From: Beaufortia kweichowensis
Lineage: Eukaryota > Chordata > Actinopteri > Cypriniformes > Gastromyzontidae
Assembly: GCA_019155185.1 (NCBI GenBank)
Contig: CM032797.1
Span: forward strand, 1,887,110 to 1,951,109
Length of the DNA: 64,000 nt
Reading direction: 5' to 3'
Under the pieces are notes generated by a model. That model did no database searches. It saw nothing but the letters and a program-made list of their open reading frames with translations, and was not told the DNA's origin. Shown piece by piece: positions 11,642-26,600 of this stretch. Within the stretch, counting starts at the first letter, position 1, and every line of letters begins with the position of its first letter. Both the position numbers and the translations under genes were made by a program.

Positions 11642-14600
11642 CTGAAATAACAAATGAAAAATTCAGTACCACAAAACTAACAAAAACAAACAAATAATAA
11701 CCTGAATGAAATGATAGACAATCAATACTGGGTATTTGTTACTATTAAGGACATAACCTTTCTTATCACAACAAATGATTCTTCAATGGCCAATATCGTA
11801 ACCAATATCTGAATAGTAACTAATTTACATGAAATGTATTTTCATTTTTTAATTGACTGATGCAAGTAATATAAAAATGGCAACAATAGCAATATATTCA
11901 ATGATCACTAAAAACTAACTAGCTATTGTTTTATGTACTGAAAAAAGTTTCATTCCGTGAACTGTATGTCCTTAACAGTATAAAAATGAAAAACATTTTA
12001 AAGGGCAGCCAAATAACTTCTTGCAATAACACACACACAGATTGCCATTCATAAAGACATAAATGCAAGCTATTACTGTAAGTGAATGCTAAACGCAAAT
12101 GCAGGAAGTGAAAAACAACAACATAAATGTGCTGCAAATGATTGCACACAACACAACAGAAATGGAAGCATGTTAATAGTGCACACAGACCAGTCGACAG
12201 AGATCACAGACAGCAGGCAGGAGGCAAACACTCACATCATGTGTGTCTGCTCAGGCTAGCTGACCTGAGAACTGTCCATGTGCGAAAAGAAAAAGAGTGA
12301 AACGCTTTTTTAAAAAAACTGTAGCAATGACAGAAAAGTGAGAAATCACCAAAAGTAAAGGCCTGAATTCAGTCTGTCTGTCAAGATCCATAATATGCAT
12401 TTTAATTTACTCACAATTCTATTATATTATCACAATTCATAATTCTATTATAAGCATGAATAAAAAGGCCACAAAATATGTAAATGTAAATACCAGACTG
12501 AAAATAATTTTTTGGGAAACTCCTATTCAACTCATGAGCTGAAATTTAAATTAGTGGAATTAAACTGCTCAAGCAGCACAGGATGTTGAATTGGAAAGAC
12601 AACAAGGATTTATTAAATTGCAACACTGCAGAATTCAACAGTTACACAACAGGGAAATCTAAAAAATGTACCTAAATATGATTCTTTGTTCCATGATGTG
12701 TACAGCCCATTTTTTCCTCAGCAGATAGAAAAATTAATATACAAACATTAACCTCAACATTTTAATCTAAATAAAATGTTAACATTTTTTATATATTTGT
12801 ATTATAAAATAAATTCAATTCAAATGACGACAAAAGGCATTTCAAATACAGATTATTATGCATCATCAATGCTTTAATGTTTATGGGTAATCACACTTAA
12901 TTATCTGTTTATCTTATGTAAAAATATTAGTTAAATATTCACTTACTCATTTAAAATTTAAGTGAGTATTTGACCTAAATCCTGTGTGCTTCCTTAATTT
13001 AAATTCACAACTTGAATTAGATTATAAAAGTCATTCTCAATTCAATTCTAAATGGCGCACAAAGCTGTTCCAAATTAAAGATGAAATACATCGGCAGTTA
13101 ATTTGGCTTAAAAATAATTTCTGTCAGTAATTCCAGCAAGTCTGCACGATAAAAGCGTCATTAATAAAAATGTGCATACATAAGGAAAGGGTGCTTTAAC
13201 AAACGATGTGTTTTAATCAATGTCATTAGTGCTTCCTTCCACACTGATCTGTGAGTTCACTTCAGTAATGTGCAGATCCATCAGAAGGCTGAATTCAGGA
13301 TGTAGCAGGTGTAATGGGTTTAACACCCAAGCAATCTTCAACAACTCATTTCTGTTTATGCTTATATGAACAGATAAACATCTCAAGTTGTAATTGCAAA
13401 GCACTATAAAACAGCAATATTAACAGTTGTACTTACTGGCTTTTGAAAATGTAAACAAATTAATAAATAAATGAATAAATAAATAAAAGAGATGGTGAGA
13501 ACTGAGGGGGAAATCATACATTTTATGGACTGCTGCTTGGTTTCATGCAGAGCATAGAATGAATTTAAAGTTCTGTAGTTTGAAACAACCGCAAGATCGT
13601 GGGGGAAGACAACGCAAAAAAAAACAAAAAAACATTTGTGCTCTGCAGTGAGATAAGGAGAGCCTTTTTTGTACAGCGAGAAAAGAAAGCAAAAAGAGAC
13701 ATCAAAGAGCTGAACGAGAGCTGAGAGGGACCAAGCGGGGATAAAGGAAAGAAGGAAATAAAGCTTGCAACCGTGAAACATCGACTCGGCCAAATTTATT
13801 TGCATTTGTTTATGCATCGACAATCGGTTTAATCCAGACAGGTATTGTCTGGAGAGCTGTGCCAACAGATGCAGACGGAAGACTAGTGGTCATGCTGGAG
13901 AGAAGGAATTCTGGGAAAAAAGCCAGGCCACATCTTTGACTCTTCGGTCTCTTGAGTCAAATTTACAACTGTGCAATACTTCATGCACTCAAAGCTCAGG
14001 CATGTTTACGTTTTCTCTGCTGCTGGTATTTGTCGAAATGGAACGTGAAGAGCGAAGGTCTCGCTGAAATAATTTTTCTATAGGTCTGAGCGAGCTGCTC
14101 AGATGCAATTAGAGCCCGGTGCACACTAAAGTGTTTCTTTGTTCACAAATTCTGCTTCAAGCATCACGCAACTCATTCACATTGCACTCGGCAGCCTTGA
14201 GTACGGTTGAGATGCGGCTATGAAGCCATTGCTTCGTTCTCCAGCTATAACCAAAACTCCCTCTTATATTTGATTAGTAGCATGAGTACTCTCACCTGCA
14301 CGACCCTGCTGATGGAAAGACAAGTCAGTAGCATAGAAGACTAGCGTTTTAAAGTTATAATGTAATATGTAATAATAAATGTATGCTGACTTTCATGTTA
14401 TGATCAGAATTTAATACATTTGTTTCAAATTAATCAATTTAATTAAATACATATTTACAATAAACTATTTACATATGCACACTGACTTTATATCAAGCTT
14501 CATGTTTAACTAAATTTGTGAAAGTCTGAGGCTTACATGTCATTGTTTTAATAACATTAGTCATTAATGACTTGTAAAATGTAAAAAAATGAAGTTCAAA

Positions 14601-17600
14601 ATATTTTTATTAAGGAAGCATAACATTAGTTTTGCCGTGGTATTGGTATCAAGAATCGTGAAATTGAACTGATATTGACTACTCAAATTGTTGTATAGTG
14701 ACGACCCCACTGTAACTGAAACTTTACAGTGTTTTTTATGGCTGTTTTTTATGACTCAATCCACTAGTTTTCCGAGGCAATGTAATTTCAGATATGCGCA
14801 CAGAGATGACTGTGACTGACAGCGGCAAGCACTTCATTGTTCTCACACGTAGCCTCACAGTAACCTTGCGTGAGGAACTGGAGGTCTTTGCTCGACAGTT
14901 TCCGTCTGGGCGGTGATTAGCTCACTGTCTACCGCTGACAAGCGGCGTGATGGAGACGCAGACAGATGGATGCGACTTTTCCCATTTCTTTCAAAAGCCT
15001 GTTTACAATCTAAATGCAAACACCAATTTCCATTTACGCAACCACGAGACACCTCACGTCAAAAGCGCAGCAAAACGAATGCCAGGCTTTTATTTTCCTT
15101 TTCACTAGCTTATTTTATCATCAAACCATTCAGGATTCCACGCCTATGTAGCAACTGGTAATACAGACTATGGTTGATGGAAAGGAGGACTTTAAATGCT
15201 AAACCTGTTGTTCTTGTTTATTTTGGTGGAAGGGTAAAGTGTAGAGATGACACTGACGAAATGCCAATCACAGTGTGTCTGCTGAACAATATAAGGCGGG
15301 AAACGAAAAAAAATAATAGCCCATCTGCCGATTAACACGTCAATCATTAAGAGTCTCAAAAAAAAAGAAAAACAAGAATTAGAACTAGTGACTTGAAGGA
15401 AATGGAAACAAAAGCGAAATTCATGCGTATTGAGGAAAACAAATCTTTTAAAAAAAGAAGAGAAGACAGCAATACGATCACATGGCCACAGTGATTCCAT
15501 GACAGATACTCGGCAAATTACAGTCCTGTGTTAAAAGTGCTGTGAAAAACCCTGTATTTTCCCCCTCAACACAGTGAAAGGACAGAAAAGCGAAGGGGAG
15601 GCCTGGGAGCACCTGGGGAGTGGAAAGCCGGAGGTGAAGGTGTGTTGCAGACGATGGTTTCGGCGAGAAGGTTGTTATAAGGGTTGTTAGTGTCGTGGGG
15701 CCGTAGGAGAGGGTTAGTTAGGAGATAGTTGCCGGTCATTCCTGTTGAATAAATAAAGAGAGAGGAAGAGGAGGGCTGATGGTGAACAAGAGGGGTTCAG
15801 GTAAGAATAACAACAGGAAATAAGTGCAGGAAATGTCATTTTACAATACTGTTAAGTGATTCTTCGCAAAAGGTCTTTTTTTATTTTATTTACCAAGATC
15901 ATTTTAAATATCATGCGGGATGACATTTGATCAACCACCAATGAAACAAAAGAACAACAAAAAAACCCAACAATGTGCAGAGCATGCAGTGCATTTAACA
16001 ATCATTTACACTTCAACTGTGACATGATCACATGTGTTTTCTGTATGCATTTTATTCAATAACGTTTTAGACCCTGGTTACCGGATCAACAGTGTCATTC
16101 TCAAGCCGAAACACAGCTAAAGATTTTCATTAAATAATTTTGAGCGCTTCAAATAACACTTGTTTCTAAATTTATTAGATAAATTGCACAAAGGAGCAAA
16201 TCGGAGCAGTCCAAACTTTCCCTGGGTCACACCTCCAGAAGTGTTTTATGACTCAGACTCATATTCTCTCTCTCACTTGCACATCTAACAGCTTGTCAAG
16301 GGGTCGGTGAGAGTTGAACATCATACTCTCATCAGCAACACTTTTGCAAAGCCTAAATAATTGATCAAACCATTTTTTAAAATCTGGCCTGGCTGCTGTT
16401 CAACAGAGGAGAGAGACCTCAGGACATGATGAAGAATTAGTTTTGGCTCTGCTGGAGATGATGATCTAATGCCATTTCAAGTGTTGATATATTTGAACAG
16501 TTTAATAATGTAACATTTCATAGAAATATTTTTGAAAATCTCATATCAAAGACGTTTATACTGATTATTTTGTATAAATTAAGCATGAGTATACGACAAA
16601 GATAACGCTTTTCCCGGAAACTATTTCAAAGTGCCTTTCAAAGTAAATCCCCTGGATAGTAACTAAAGGTTTAGCCTGTAAAATTTAGCACAGGCCTGTG
16701 TGTAACTTTATTGTCTGTTTGGAACAATGCTATGGTAGGAGTGGTGATCTATAATATGATTCATAATATTTTTATTGGTCAAAGGAAGTGACTATAGAGA
16801 GCAAGTGTGACCTCACAATTTCATTTTTTCTCTAAAGGCATTTTAAAAAAATCCTGCAGTAAAGAGTCTTGACCTAAACCAAGCAGCTTTAAGATGAACC
16901 CCATTACAATATTTGAGTCAAAGCAAAATGTTTCTAAAAAATGGAAAAGATGCTGAATTCAAATGATTTAATAGAGAAAACTAATCCCATGATGTATTGT
17001 AATTGATGCAACAAATGCACAATAAAAATTGACTGTAGTATAAAAATATATATTTGGATTTTATTACATTGCAAACAAATACAAAAGTTGTTTCAAAGCA
17101 GAGTGAGATTAGATTTAGGCAGTTCTGGTGACGTTAATCATCTAGCAAACCATGAGTTAGCTAACATTAGCTAGCATAGTTATTAGCTAGGAAAAACCTG
17201 TGAAATTATTTGTTAATTTTTTTACAGTATGTGCTGATGTATTTCCTATTGAAACAAGACGTTTGGGTGGGACATATCAAAAAGCTTGCTCTGTTTTCAA
17301 ATAGCAAGAGCCTTTAGTTTACGTCACATCCAAAACCTGTCATTTTAACAGATAACACTGGCAACAGTTTAGTGAAAATAGCATACATTACTGTTTACAC
17401 CAGGGTGCAATTGTTGCCATTTACACTGCAGTCCAAAAAAACATTAAATTTTTAAACAGTACTTTGGGCACTAATTTAAAAGGCATGATGAAGGTATGAA
17501 GATGCACATTAGTCATGCTACTTTCTTGAGTAGATACCACTAAATCTACAGCAGTGTTTCTGAGAGCACACTTGCACAAACACACACAGAGTCTTTCGGT

Positions 17601-20600
17601 AGGTTAGAGCTGTCACCTTGGTTTAATGTGGAAGTGCTGTTGATGTCCCCGGAGATGAAGGAAGACTCTGACTGTTTCCTCACTGTGTCATTCCACATCC
17701 TCCTGATGCGACTCTGAAACAAGGAAGAGATGCTCACTGATTAATGCGACTAATATTCATGCAGCACCAGCACACAACTTCTTAACACAATTACAAGCCT
17801 TAAAGCATCAATGTTAGCAGCTAGAATAGACAACATGTGTTCAAGCTGTCTATTCTAGCTGCTAACATTGATGCTTAACGTGCAGCATCAAGACTTGCGT
17901 CTAATGCTGCTTGTTGAGATCTTTCGCAAGTAATGCAAACAATTTACAGCGAGTGATAACGTCAAGATTTGTTTTGGTTGTGTGATATCAAATGCTAAAA
18001 ATTGCTTTGGTTGTGTGATAGCAAATCAAACGTTGAGATTTGTTTTTGTTGTGTGATACCAAATTAATTATCAAATCGATATAGATACAGACATCGTCAA
18101 AATAGTTATTAACAGAATGTGCTACTTTATGAGGATTTTTTGTGCAATATTGAGTATCACAGAACAATATTTTGCCTTTGTCCTTTAGTTCTTGATTACA
18201 GTAATTAATTAGTAGTTCCTGTGTGTGAAAATTAAATAATTAAATTCTGAGGTAATTACTAATTTGCTCTTTAATGTGCTGTAATTTTTTATTCAGAGGA
18301 ATTAAAACTTACTAATTTATTGATTTCAAGGAATTGAAATTTGTAAATATTTTGTGCATAAAGCTCTTAATACAAGCTTAAAGCTCTCAAACAAGCCCTC
18401 CACAAAGCTTGTTACAGTACTAGTGGTAAATGAAAGTTGCTTAGTTATCAGTTGCAAGCAAACTGCAAAGAAAAAAAGAGGGCAACAATCGCTACAGTGT
18501 TTGGATGATTACTACAAGCCTGAACTAATCGCTATAGGATTCAGGCAACCTAAAGCTTGTTAAATGCAATGATGCTGCCTGTTGGGTTAAAACCAAATGT
18601 GTGGAAAGTCTTTTCATAAGCTTATATTTCATGCAAGAAAACTTAACTCATTCAAATGACAGAGGAGTCTCAGTCAGGAAAGACCTTTGACCGAGTGGTT
18701 TGTTTTCATATGACACAGCCGAAGAAGCAGTGGATGTACCTGTGTAGCAGATGAATATCGAGCCGTGGACCTGGAGGCTGAGGTTTTGTTAGCGCTGTGT
18801 GGGCCTTCAGAGGGCAGACCACCACAACACTGAGACTGACGAAAACACTTGCTGTATTCTTTACGCACCTAAAAAGATGCAGCAGGTCAGTTAACAAGCA
18901 TCAGCGAGAAAGATCACGTTGTTTACAGAAAAAAAGGGTGAAAGACTATACAGACACAATACATATCAGCTAGGTTACATAGCTGATACATACATTTAAT
19001 GTTAACATTTAAATACAATCTCATGTAAACACTTAACTAATATTTTAAATGTTTGCTTGTGAATTACTCCCAACCTAACACAATCTAAAGGACATTTCTA
19101 TGTATTTCACGAGGTGGCTAATACATACGAATTTGTACGTTTTGGTACGATTTGTCTTCTCTCTGTTGACATTGCTTTTTTCTAAAAATAATTTATTTTA
19201 TGATTATTGTTTGATTTAAATTGTACCAATTCATACGATTAGCCACCTCGTAAAATACGTAAGAATTCCCATGTGATCAGGTTGTCTAGTCCCTCTAATT
19301 ATATCTCATATCACAATGGCTTACTTGAGCTCCAAGGATTGTGATTTAATAAATAAGACAAAATGGCATTACAAACTATAATTATCTCTTAACGCAAAAA
19401 GCAGCTTTCAATCCCATATAATAATGCATAACTGTATGGATGGGCATGAGTTACCTTCTTCTGCAGGAGACAGTGGAAGATGAAGATGAACATCCCTTGT
19501 AAGGTATTGAAGATGGTAAAGAGATATGCCATCAGTATGGAAGAGTCATTTAAGAAGAACAGGCCAAAGGACCAAGTCAGACCGAGCAGACACAGTAACG
19601 CAAAAGCGCCCAGCACCCAGGACCTGAAAATGATTGAGTAGCAATTGGTTACCATAATATGCGAAACAGCCCTTTATTGCTTTTATATTTTCAAATCTTT
19701 TTTATTCTTTTTTATAATTTATTTATATTTTATAATAGCTATATTATAATGTTTGGGGAACCTGTTTGGAAAAGACAGAAGTAGCAAAAACTCAACGTTT
19801 TACTTGTAGGGATTGTAAACTGTATTTGTAAAATATTTGGTTGTGATATCACTGGTACAATTCATTTCCGAACTTGTTTAAATGAACTGATGATTTGTTT
19901 CAGAATCAAGCATCACTTGTGAAGGAAGACTGAAATCCGCTCATAAATTAAACACACTTCCTATGATTAGACCACCCAAATGTACGAGAGCTTTAAGACA
20001 GCAGTATATCAATGGACTCTTTCCCATAAGAGATTCCAACAACTATCTGTCCAGATCAAATGTCCTGGAGGGCCGATCCCTTCATATGTACACATGACAG
20101 GGGAGATTTTTCCATCTCCTGTTACCCCCAGCTGCACGTGTATAAGTAATTATGACTCTGGGTCCAATAAAATGTCTTACTTATCATCATACCATTGTAC
20201 TTCCCATCTGGAAATATGCATCTAGTTTCCAAGGACAGCATTTACAGGAGAGTAGATTTGTGCTATGACACTGCAGGACTGCAACACTAATGAATTAGTT
20301 AATAACATGGTGCTCGAAAGGTTAATGCTGTTCATAATTATTCCCATAAACTCAAATTAGCTGCATCTAGTATTTACCACAAGTCTTGTCCCAGACGCAA
20401 CCTCTAGCCCATTCGCAACCTTTAACCCAGAATGTCGTCCATTACCATGAAAGCAATTTGTACGGCTACACCGTAATTGTCACATCGCGATTATAACAAT
20501 TATAAAGTCGTGCCACTTAAAGTAAGGCAAGCAAAGCAATCAAGATGGTAATTGGGGTCTACAAAATCATGTATCTGGAAGAAAATGTCAGAATGTGAAA

Positions 20601-23600
20601 CTGTGCAGACAGCTGCATTAAAACAGAGGCACGGATGTCATGCGACGGTTTTCAATGTTGATCTTACCGTATATTCTCCAGTCTGCTGGAATCAGGTTTC
20701 ATAGACGTTGAGTGTTTTACCATCTTGTACATAGTCACCACCAGAAAGATGAGATTAAGCTGTCAGGAAAGATAAAACATGTTGAGAAGACCACACAACT
20801 TTCCCACACATCCTGGAAATCGCGTTTGCAATTCGTCATTGGGATGGCATATTTATCAAACATCATTTAATATTCATATTTTCTAACTTTGCAGCTAGAC
20901 TTTTCTAAAGGGGGCCGTGTAACAGTTACACGGGCAGGAACATCTCTCTTGGGCCCTTTGATCACCAGGCTATTAGACGACTGTAGCACCACCATTAAAA
21001 ATAAAAATAAACCGTGGTTTACGTTGACTGCGGTACACTGCAAAGTACAGCTCAATAATTTATGAAGTGGACGGCAACTGCAAAAATGTTAAAAAGCATG
21101 AACAGGGAAGCTACTGGAAGCTTTGAAGAATTCGCCTAAACTGATTAAAACTGTTAAACTGTTAAAAACTTAAAATGATAAATAAAATAAAAAAATACAT
21201 TGTCCTTGCAGTAGGACCTGTAGGATCTGCAACCAAATCTGTTTTCCAATTGCCAGTAGGAACGTTAATATTTCTTCAGACATAAACCATCATCCAGATA
21301 ATAAAGTGCTACCATTTGTTCCTGATTTGGATCTTAAGGATTATGCGAGACAAACTGCCCGTAGGCGCCTTCTCAGACGAGTGTAAGTCATAACTGCGGC
21401 TCTCGACATGTCTGCTTGCTGGCAGGAACTTGTGTTTTTCTACACCGCCCTGAACATGGGAATGTAATTCAGGCCAGCAGAGGAGATCTCTTAAAGGAGC
21501 AACTATGGTGGACAAAAAAAAATGAGTTTAGAAAAAAAGCTTTCATTTTAAATGTCAAGCAGGAATAAGGAAAGTTCTGCTAAACGCAACACAGGAGGAT
21601 GTTAATTTAACCGGTGGAGGACTGTAAAGCTCCAGACCACAAACGTTCTTCTTGAATGAAACAAAATTAATATACTGATTTAAAGCAGATTACTTCTCTC
21701 TATGCAATTTTTCTTATCAATTCTTATATTCATTAAAAATAAGTGTACAACCACTTTGCAGGTAATAATTTTTTTCTGTGAAAAAAGAAAATCAAATATC
21801 ATAACATTTCTAAACACTTTCTATATAAAAGGGAGTAGGGATGGTCAATCTCTACAAAAATAATCATAAAAGTCATTCATATGATTCATGCAGTATATTC
21901 CACATTCCATTTTAGACAATTGTGACTTTGACGACATTGCTAACATGGGGTGAAGCCACCGGAAGTGTTAGAGCCGCCATGAGTGCACCACCAGAGTGCA
22001 TCATTGACAAAATAATAAATAAATACAGTCAAAATAACGATCTAAAATCACCCGGTCACAGCAGTAGTGCAGAATTTATTTTTAGGATATAAATGTATGT
22101 AAATGATTTGTTACTTCTGAATGATTTGTTACTTTTTGACTTGTTCATACGCCTTATTTCCCTGAATAAAGCGTGTTTTTTCCCACACTGACAAACATCC
22201 ACTTTCAGAATGAACACTTTGTCGCGCATGTTTGTTTTTTGTTCACTTAAATGATATGTATGGGTGTGAATGTAATGTTTACTGTTTAATAAGCATGTAA
22301 AATTCACGACTTTAAATAAATAACCATTTACATGCCTAAGACATTTGGATTATAATAATGTACAGGGAGTTAATATTCAGTTAATAACAATCATACAAGG
22401 GTATTTTTTCAACTTCTAACTGTTGCCCCAAACATTTGGGTCACATATTGATAACGTAATGATGAACGGAACAACCACCAATTTAAATCTCTGTATGCTC
22501 AGGTTGGTAATAAGAGGCAGATTGTTAACTTGGTATACTGTGTTTGGCCAAAATCCTAAAAAGAGAAAAACTACATAACAAATAGGTCAATTATAAGCAC
22601 ATTACAGCTTTGCAAAACAGTGGGTGAAAAACACACATTTATCTTGTTTATTTCTCAGAGGCACAGAAAACCATGCAGTGCAAAGCAGAGAAAACAAGAA
22701 TATATCCTTTTAACAAACACTGAAAAGAAAGTCAGTGAGTTCCTCGCTTCATCGATCACTAGAAGAAACCCTATGCAATCATACAAGAATGCAATACAAT
22801 TTTCAATGGCTTTGGGAAAGAATGAAGGGAGAAAAGAAAGGGGGAAAAAAAAGAAAAAATGATCAATTGGAAATTTTGATTTTGAATTACAACAGTTTTC
22901 TGAGTGGTTGCTGGGACATTGCTAGTTGGTTGGCAATGCGTAGTGGCTCATTTATATAATGGTCTCCAGATATTTTATTTAACCCAATTTACTGTCTTAA
23001 AAGTGAAATGCTAGTCTGAACACTTAGATAGAAATAGAAAGACTATGTGATTTGAGGTGTCACTCACTCCTGTAGCGAGAGCGAGAGCGAGAGAGAGCTT
23101 TTATATCACTGATTATGTTGCTGTTGAGTGTTGTTTGCAAGTGCAAGGGCTGCTTTGCTCCAGTGTGGCCGGAGAAGCTGGAAATGCATTTAAGGCTGCA
23201 TGCGAGCAATGACACAGATCCAATGAGACAGCCCGGCAAGTCAGGCACGGCACGGGAGGAAGCCAAGACAGCTGAACCGCCTCAACTCTCTCCTCTCTGT
23301 GCCTCCCGTTCCACTCCTCCCCCATCTCACCCTTCACCTACCCAAAATAGACCCACAAGCGCACGTCTAATAGTAAGAAGCCTGCGCTAAGACCTGAGAA
23401 CAGAAGACACTTCACTGTGAAGTGAGTGTATACGTCTTCCTGACTTGTTAAGGAGGTCTGAGAGAGATATTATTCACAGTAAATCCATCATTAAAACAGC
23501 TCAGGGTTTGGGAGAATTCTCATGAACTCTGTCCAGGGTCTCATTTCAACCCAAAATCACTCCAAAAGAAAAATGCATACAGGAAATGAAGCCCATTTTT

Positions 23601-26600
23601 AGGACCATTCAATTTTTTAGTTTGCATATGTACACATTATTTTATGACATTATTTAGTAACACATAACTGTGAGTTCAATCTAACTGCTATAACAAAAAA
23701 TAATTCCATATTATGGCAGTATTTGTTATTTTGCCTGTAATTTATGCTGGTTTTAACCTGTTAACTGTCACATCGAATGAAAATTGTATCTTTGCAAATA
23801 ATGAGAATCACTACGAAATTTAAGAGTGAAACATTCAGAGACAAGCATCACAGTATTGACAATGCGTCTTCATTACAATAATTAAAATTTGGAGAGCCAA
23901 TGTGCTTCAATGTGATGAAAACATGCCAATGATTCTACAAATAAACATTATTTTGTCATGTCAAATTTTATTTTTTATGTTTGGGGCAGTTTGCTTTAAC
24001 TTCCTGTTAACAGAACTCGATCTCTCATGACACATGGGAGGTAAATGGGTGCTGTAGGAATAGCCTGAGTTTTTTGTGCTGCAGAGGTCACGCTCTGCTG
24101 TATATCCTGAACAGCACTGACTGTACACTTCACTATCTCCACACCATCTATTTCTGTCTAAAATGGCCAGTTTTTTTTCCTCTCCTAGTGTCATATTTTT
24201 CTTTTCCATTTGTGGGAGTTTGAAAAAAGCCTCCTCACCAAACAAAAATATCCCGACAGCGGTGCCGTAACTCATGTCAGTGCAGTTAAACTCCAGCAAT
24301 CTATAGCTGTCAGTCCCTCCTACTTGTTATCTTCATACTTGTCTCCCTTTTCACCTTTTTTCATCTTTGTAAAGAATGAATGAACTTCAACTGTGTCATT
24401 TTCCAGCAATCTGTCTAGTGCAGTGAAGTCATGATAGGAGATCTAAATGACGACTGACCAATAGGAATGCAGCATCCATTTATGAAAACACAGAAGATGA
24501 TACTGACTAAAAGGAACACTTCATACATTACTGACCAATAAAAAGTCACTTTGTTAAGGCTTTTTCACCTTAATTATTGACAGGACAGTGGAGAGAGACA
24601 GAAAGTGATAGGGGAGAAGAGAGGGTAGCAGGACCGGGAAAGGGCGCCGAGCTGGGACTCAAACTCGGGTCTCCCGAAGCGCAGTTGCTTTTTTAAAATT
24701 ATAGGAACACATTGTAAATTACAGGCCAATAGAAACACATTGATCATGAACACAAAAAAGGACGCAGAACACATTATCCACCTATAAAAACAAAGCATAC
24801 ATTACCATTCTAGATGGTAGAACCCCACATAGATTACTGACCAGCAATTACAGACCCCAAGATTCCAGGGCACATTACTTTACATAGCCTATATGTAAAT
24901 ACAAGTGATCATGATAAGCATGTAAAACTTACCATAATGACGAAGGTGACAGGACCAATGAAACTCCAGATGAAATGATTATCAACCCTCAACCAACAAC
25001 TGAAGAGAGAGAGAAGAAAACAAAAATTACTACCATAGTAGCAATAACCTTCTTATGGCCTCATAAACACTGGCAGTTTGGTAATGACTAGTGCATTTAA
25101 CAACAGATGTTATTTTCCTGATCTCATGGATCATTTACCTTTCATACAATTGTGAATTGTACAAAACTGCATAATTATTAAAAACCAAACAAGAATGAAG
25201 CTCTAGCTCTTACACCACCTCTAAACCTAACTGTCACTGGGGCGAAAGAAGGTCATAGGAATGACATCATACTAATAAAGTGGATGTGGTTTCTGTTTAA
25301 ATTATTTTCAGACACATGCAATGTTCTGCACTTATTTTGGTGTTTAAAGAACCTACTACACCTATCGAAATGTCAAGTCTTCAAAGTCTCCATGTAAATT
25401 CACCTGAAGGTCAAAGAAAAATATGCGCTGCTATGTTTGTTGTCTACCCAAAATAAAAATGAATTAGAGAATCATGGTAATATCACTTGAAGAGCGACAC
25501 AACAAACTATGTAAACCAAACTCATACCTAATGAATATATCATGCAACACAGTGAAAAACACAAAACGAAACAAAAGTACAAAATCAAACTAGAGATTCA
25601 CTTACGCTTTCTTGGTTCCGTAGCTTTTGTAGTCAATGGCAGCTGAAATCCCGACCACCACAGTGGGAAACAGATAGCCGGATGCGTAATAGTACTTCCG
25701 TCGTGAGAACTCGCTCTCGAAGACCTCTACGAGCATGAGGAACAACTGAACGCCCTCCAAGCACATCCAGGCAAATGCCGCCAGAAAGAAGAAATGGAGA
25801 ACTCCAGCGATCACAGAGCACAAAATCTGATCATTATAAGAGAAGAAGAGTTTAGTGCCACTTCCACACTTACACTTCCAGAGCTAAAAAAACGTTTGCT
25901 TACCGGAGGTTCAGTCATGTTGATGCCCACGAGAAAGAGGAGCTCGGCGATGAAGAGATTGATGCACAGGTTCTTGTGAATGGTGTTGCGGTCACTCTGC
26001 AGGCCGCGGAAGAAGCAGAAGGTGAAGATACTAATGGCGAGGCAGACAAGTGAAACGGCGATGCCCATACGTGTGATGACTGTCAGCAGTAGTTCATGGA
26101 CGCTCCCCTCGCCCTTTAAAAGAAACATTAACAGTCAGACAAAGAAAAATGCTTACATTTGTTACACACATTTGTTATACTATATACATTAGCTCTGAAC
26201 AATTCATAATAATAATAATATAATAATTTATGTAAGACTGGCTTTTGTTTTCATTTACATTCATGTATTTGGCATGCTTTTAACCTATACATTTCTTTTA
26301 TCAGTATGTGCGTTTCCTGGAATCAGACCCATGACCTTTTGGTATTGTTAAGCAAGACACTTAAACTCAGGTTACTCCACAGAGACTGAACTTGTAGTAA
26401 GTGTAGCACTTTGGATAAAAGCATCTGCTTAATGACCGCTTAATTAAAACCTATTGATTATGGAACGGCAAACCTATAATTCACAGTATAATTCCGCTCA
26501 AGCTTACACTGCATCCGTCTGCTGACTGTATCAGTTTAACTAGATGGTCATTATCGTTTATATCCAGAAGATGAAAAAGGTCATAAGAACAGTAATTCAG

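Larger units (their letters stand above)
17714..18739. other. Intron with hairpin and tandem repeat
   Basis: This intron contains the 30-bp hairpin at 17803-17876 and a degenerate tandem repeat at 17961-18065. Mammalian latrophilins may carry optional exons at this position; I did not recognise one. Confidence 0.6.

Noticed and set aside
13404..13865. 153-codon open frame on the minus strand in an intron
   Set aside because: It has low-complexity Ile/Leu/Phe runs, no splice-compatible family match and no domain. It is consistent with chance in A+T-rich DNA.
23060..23390. Overlapping open frames on both strands
   Set aside because: No recognisable protein features. They sit in an intron next to a GA-rich run.
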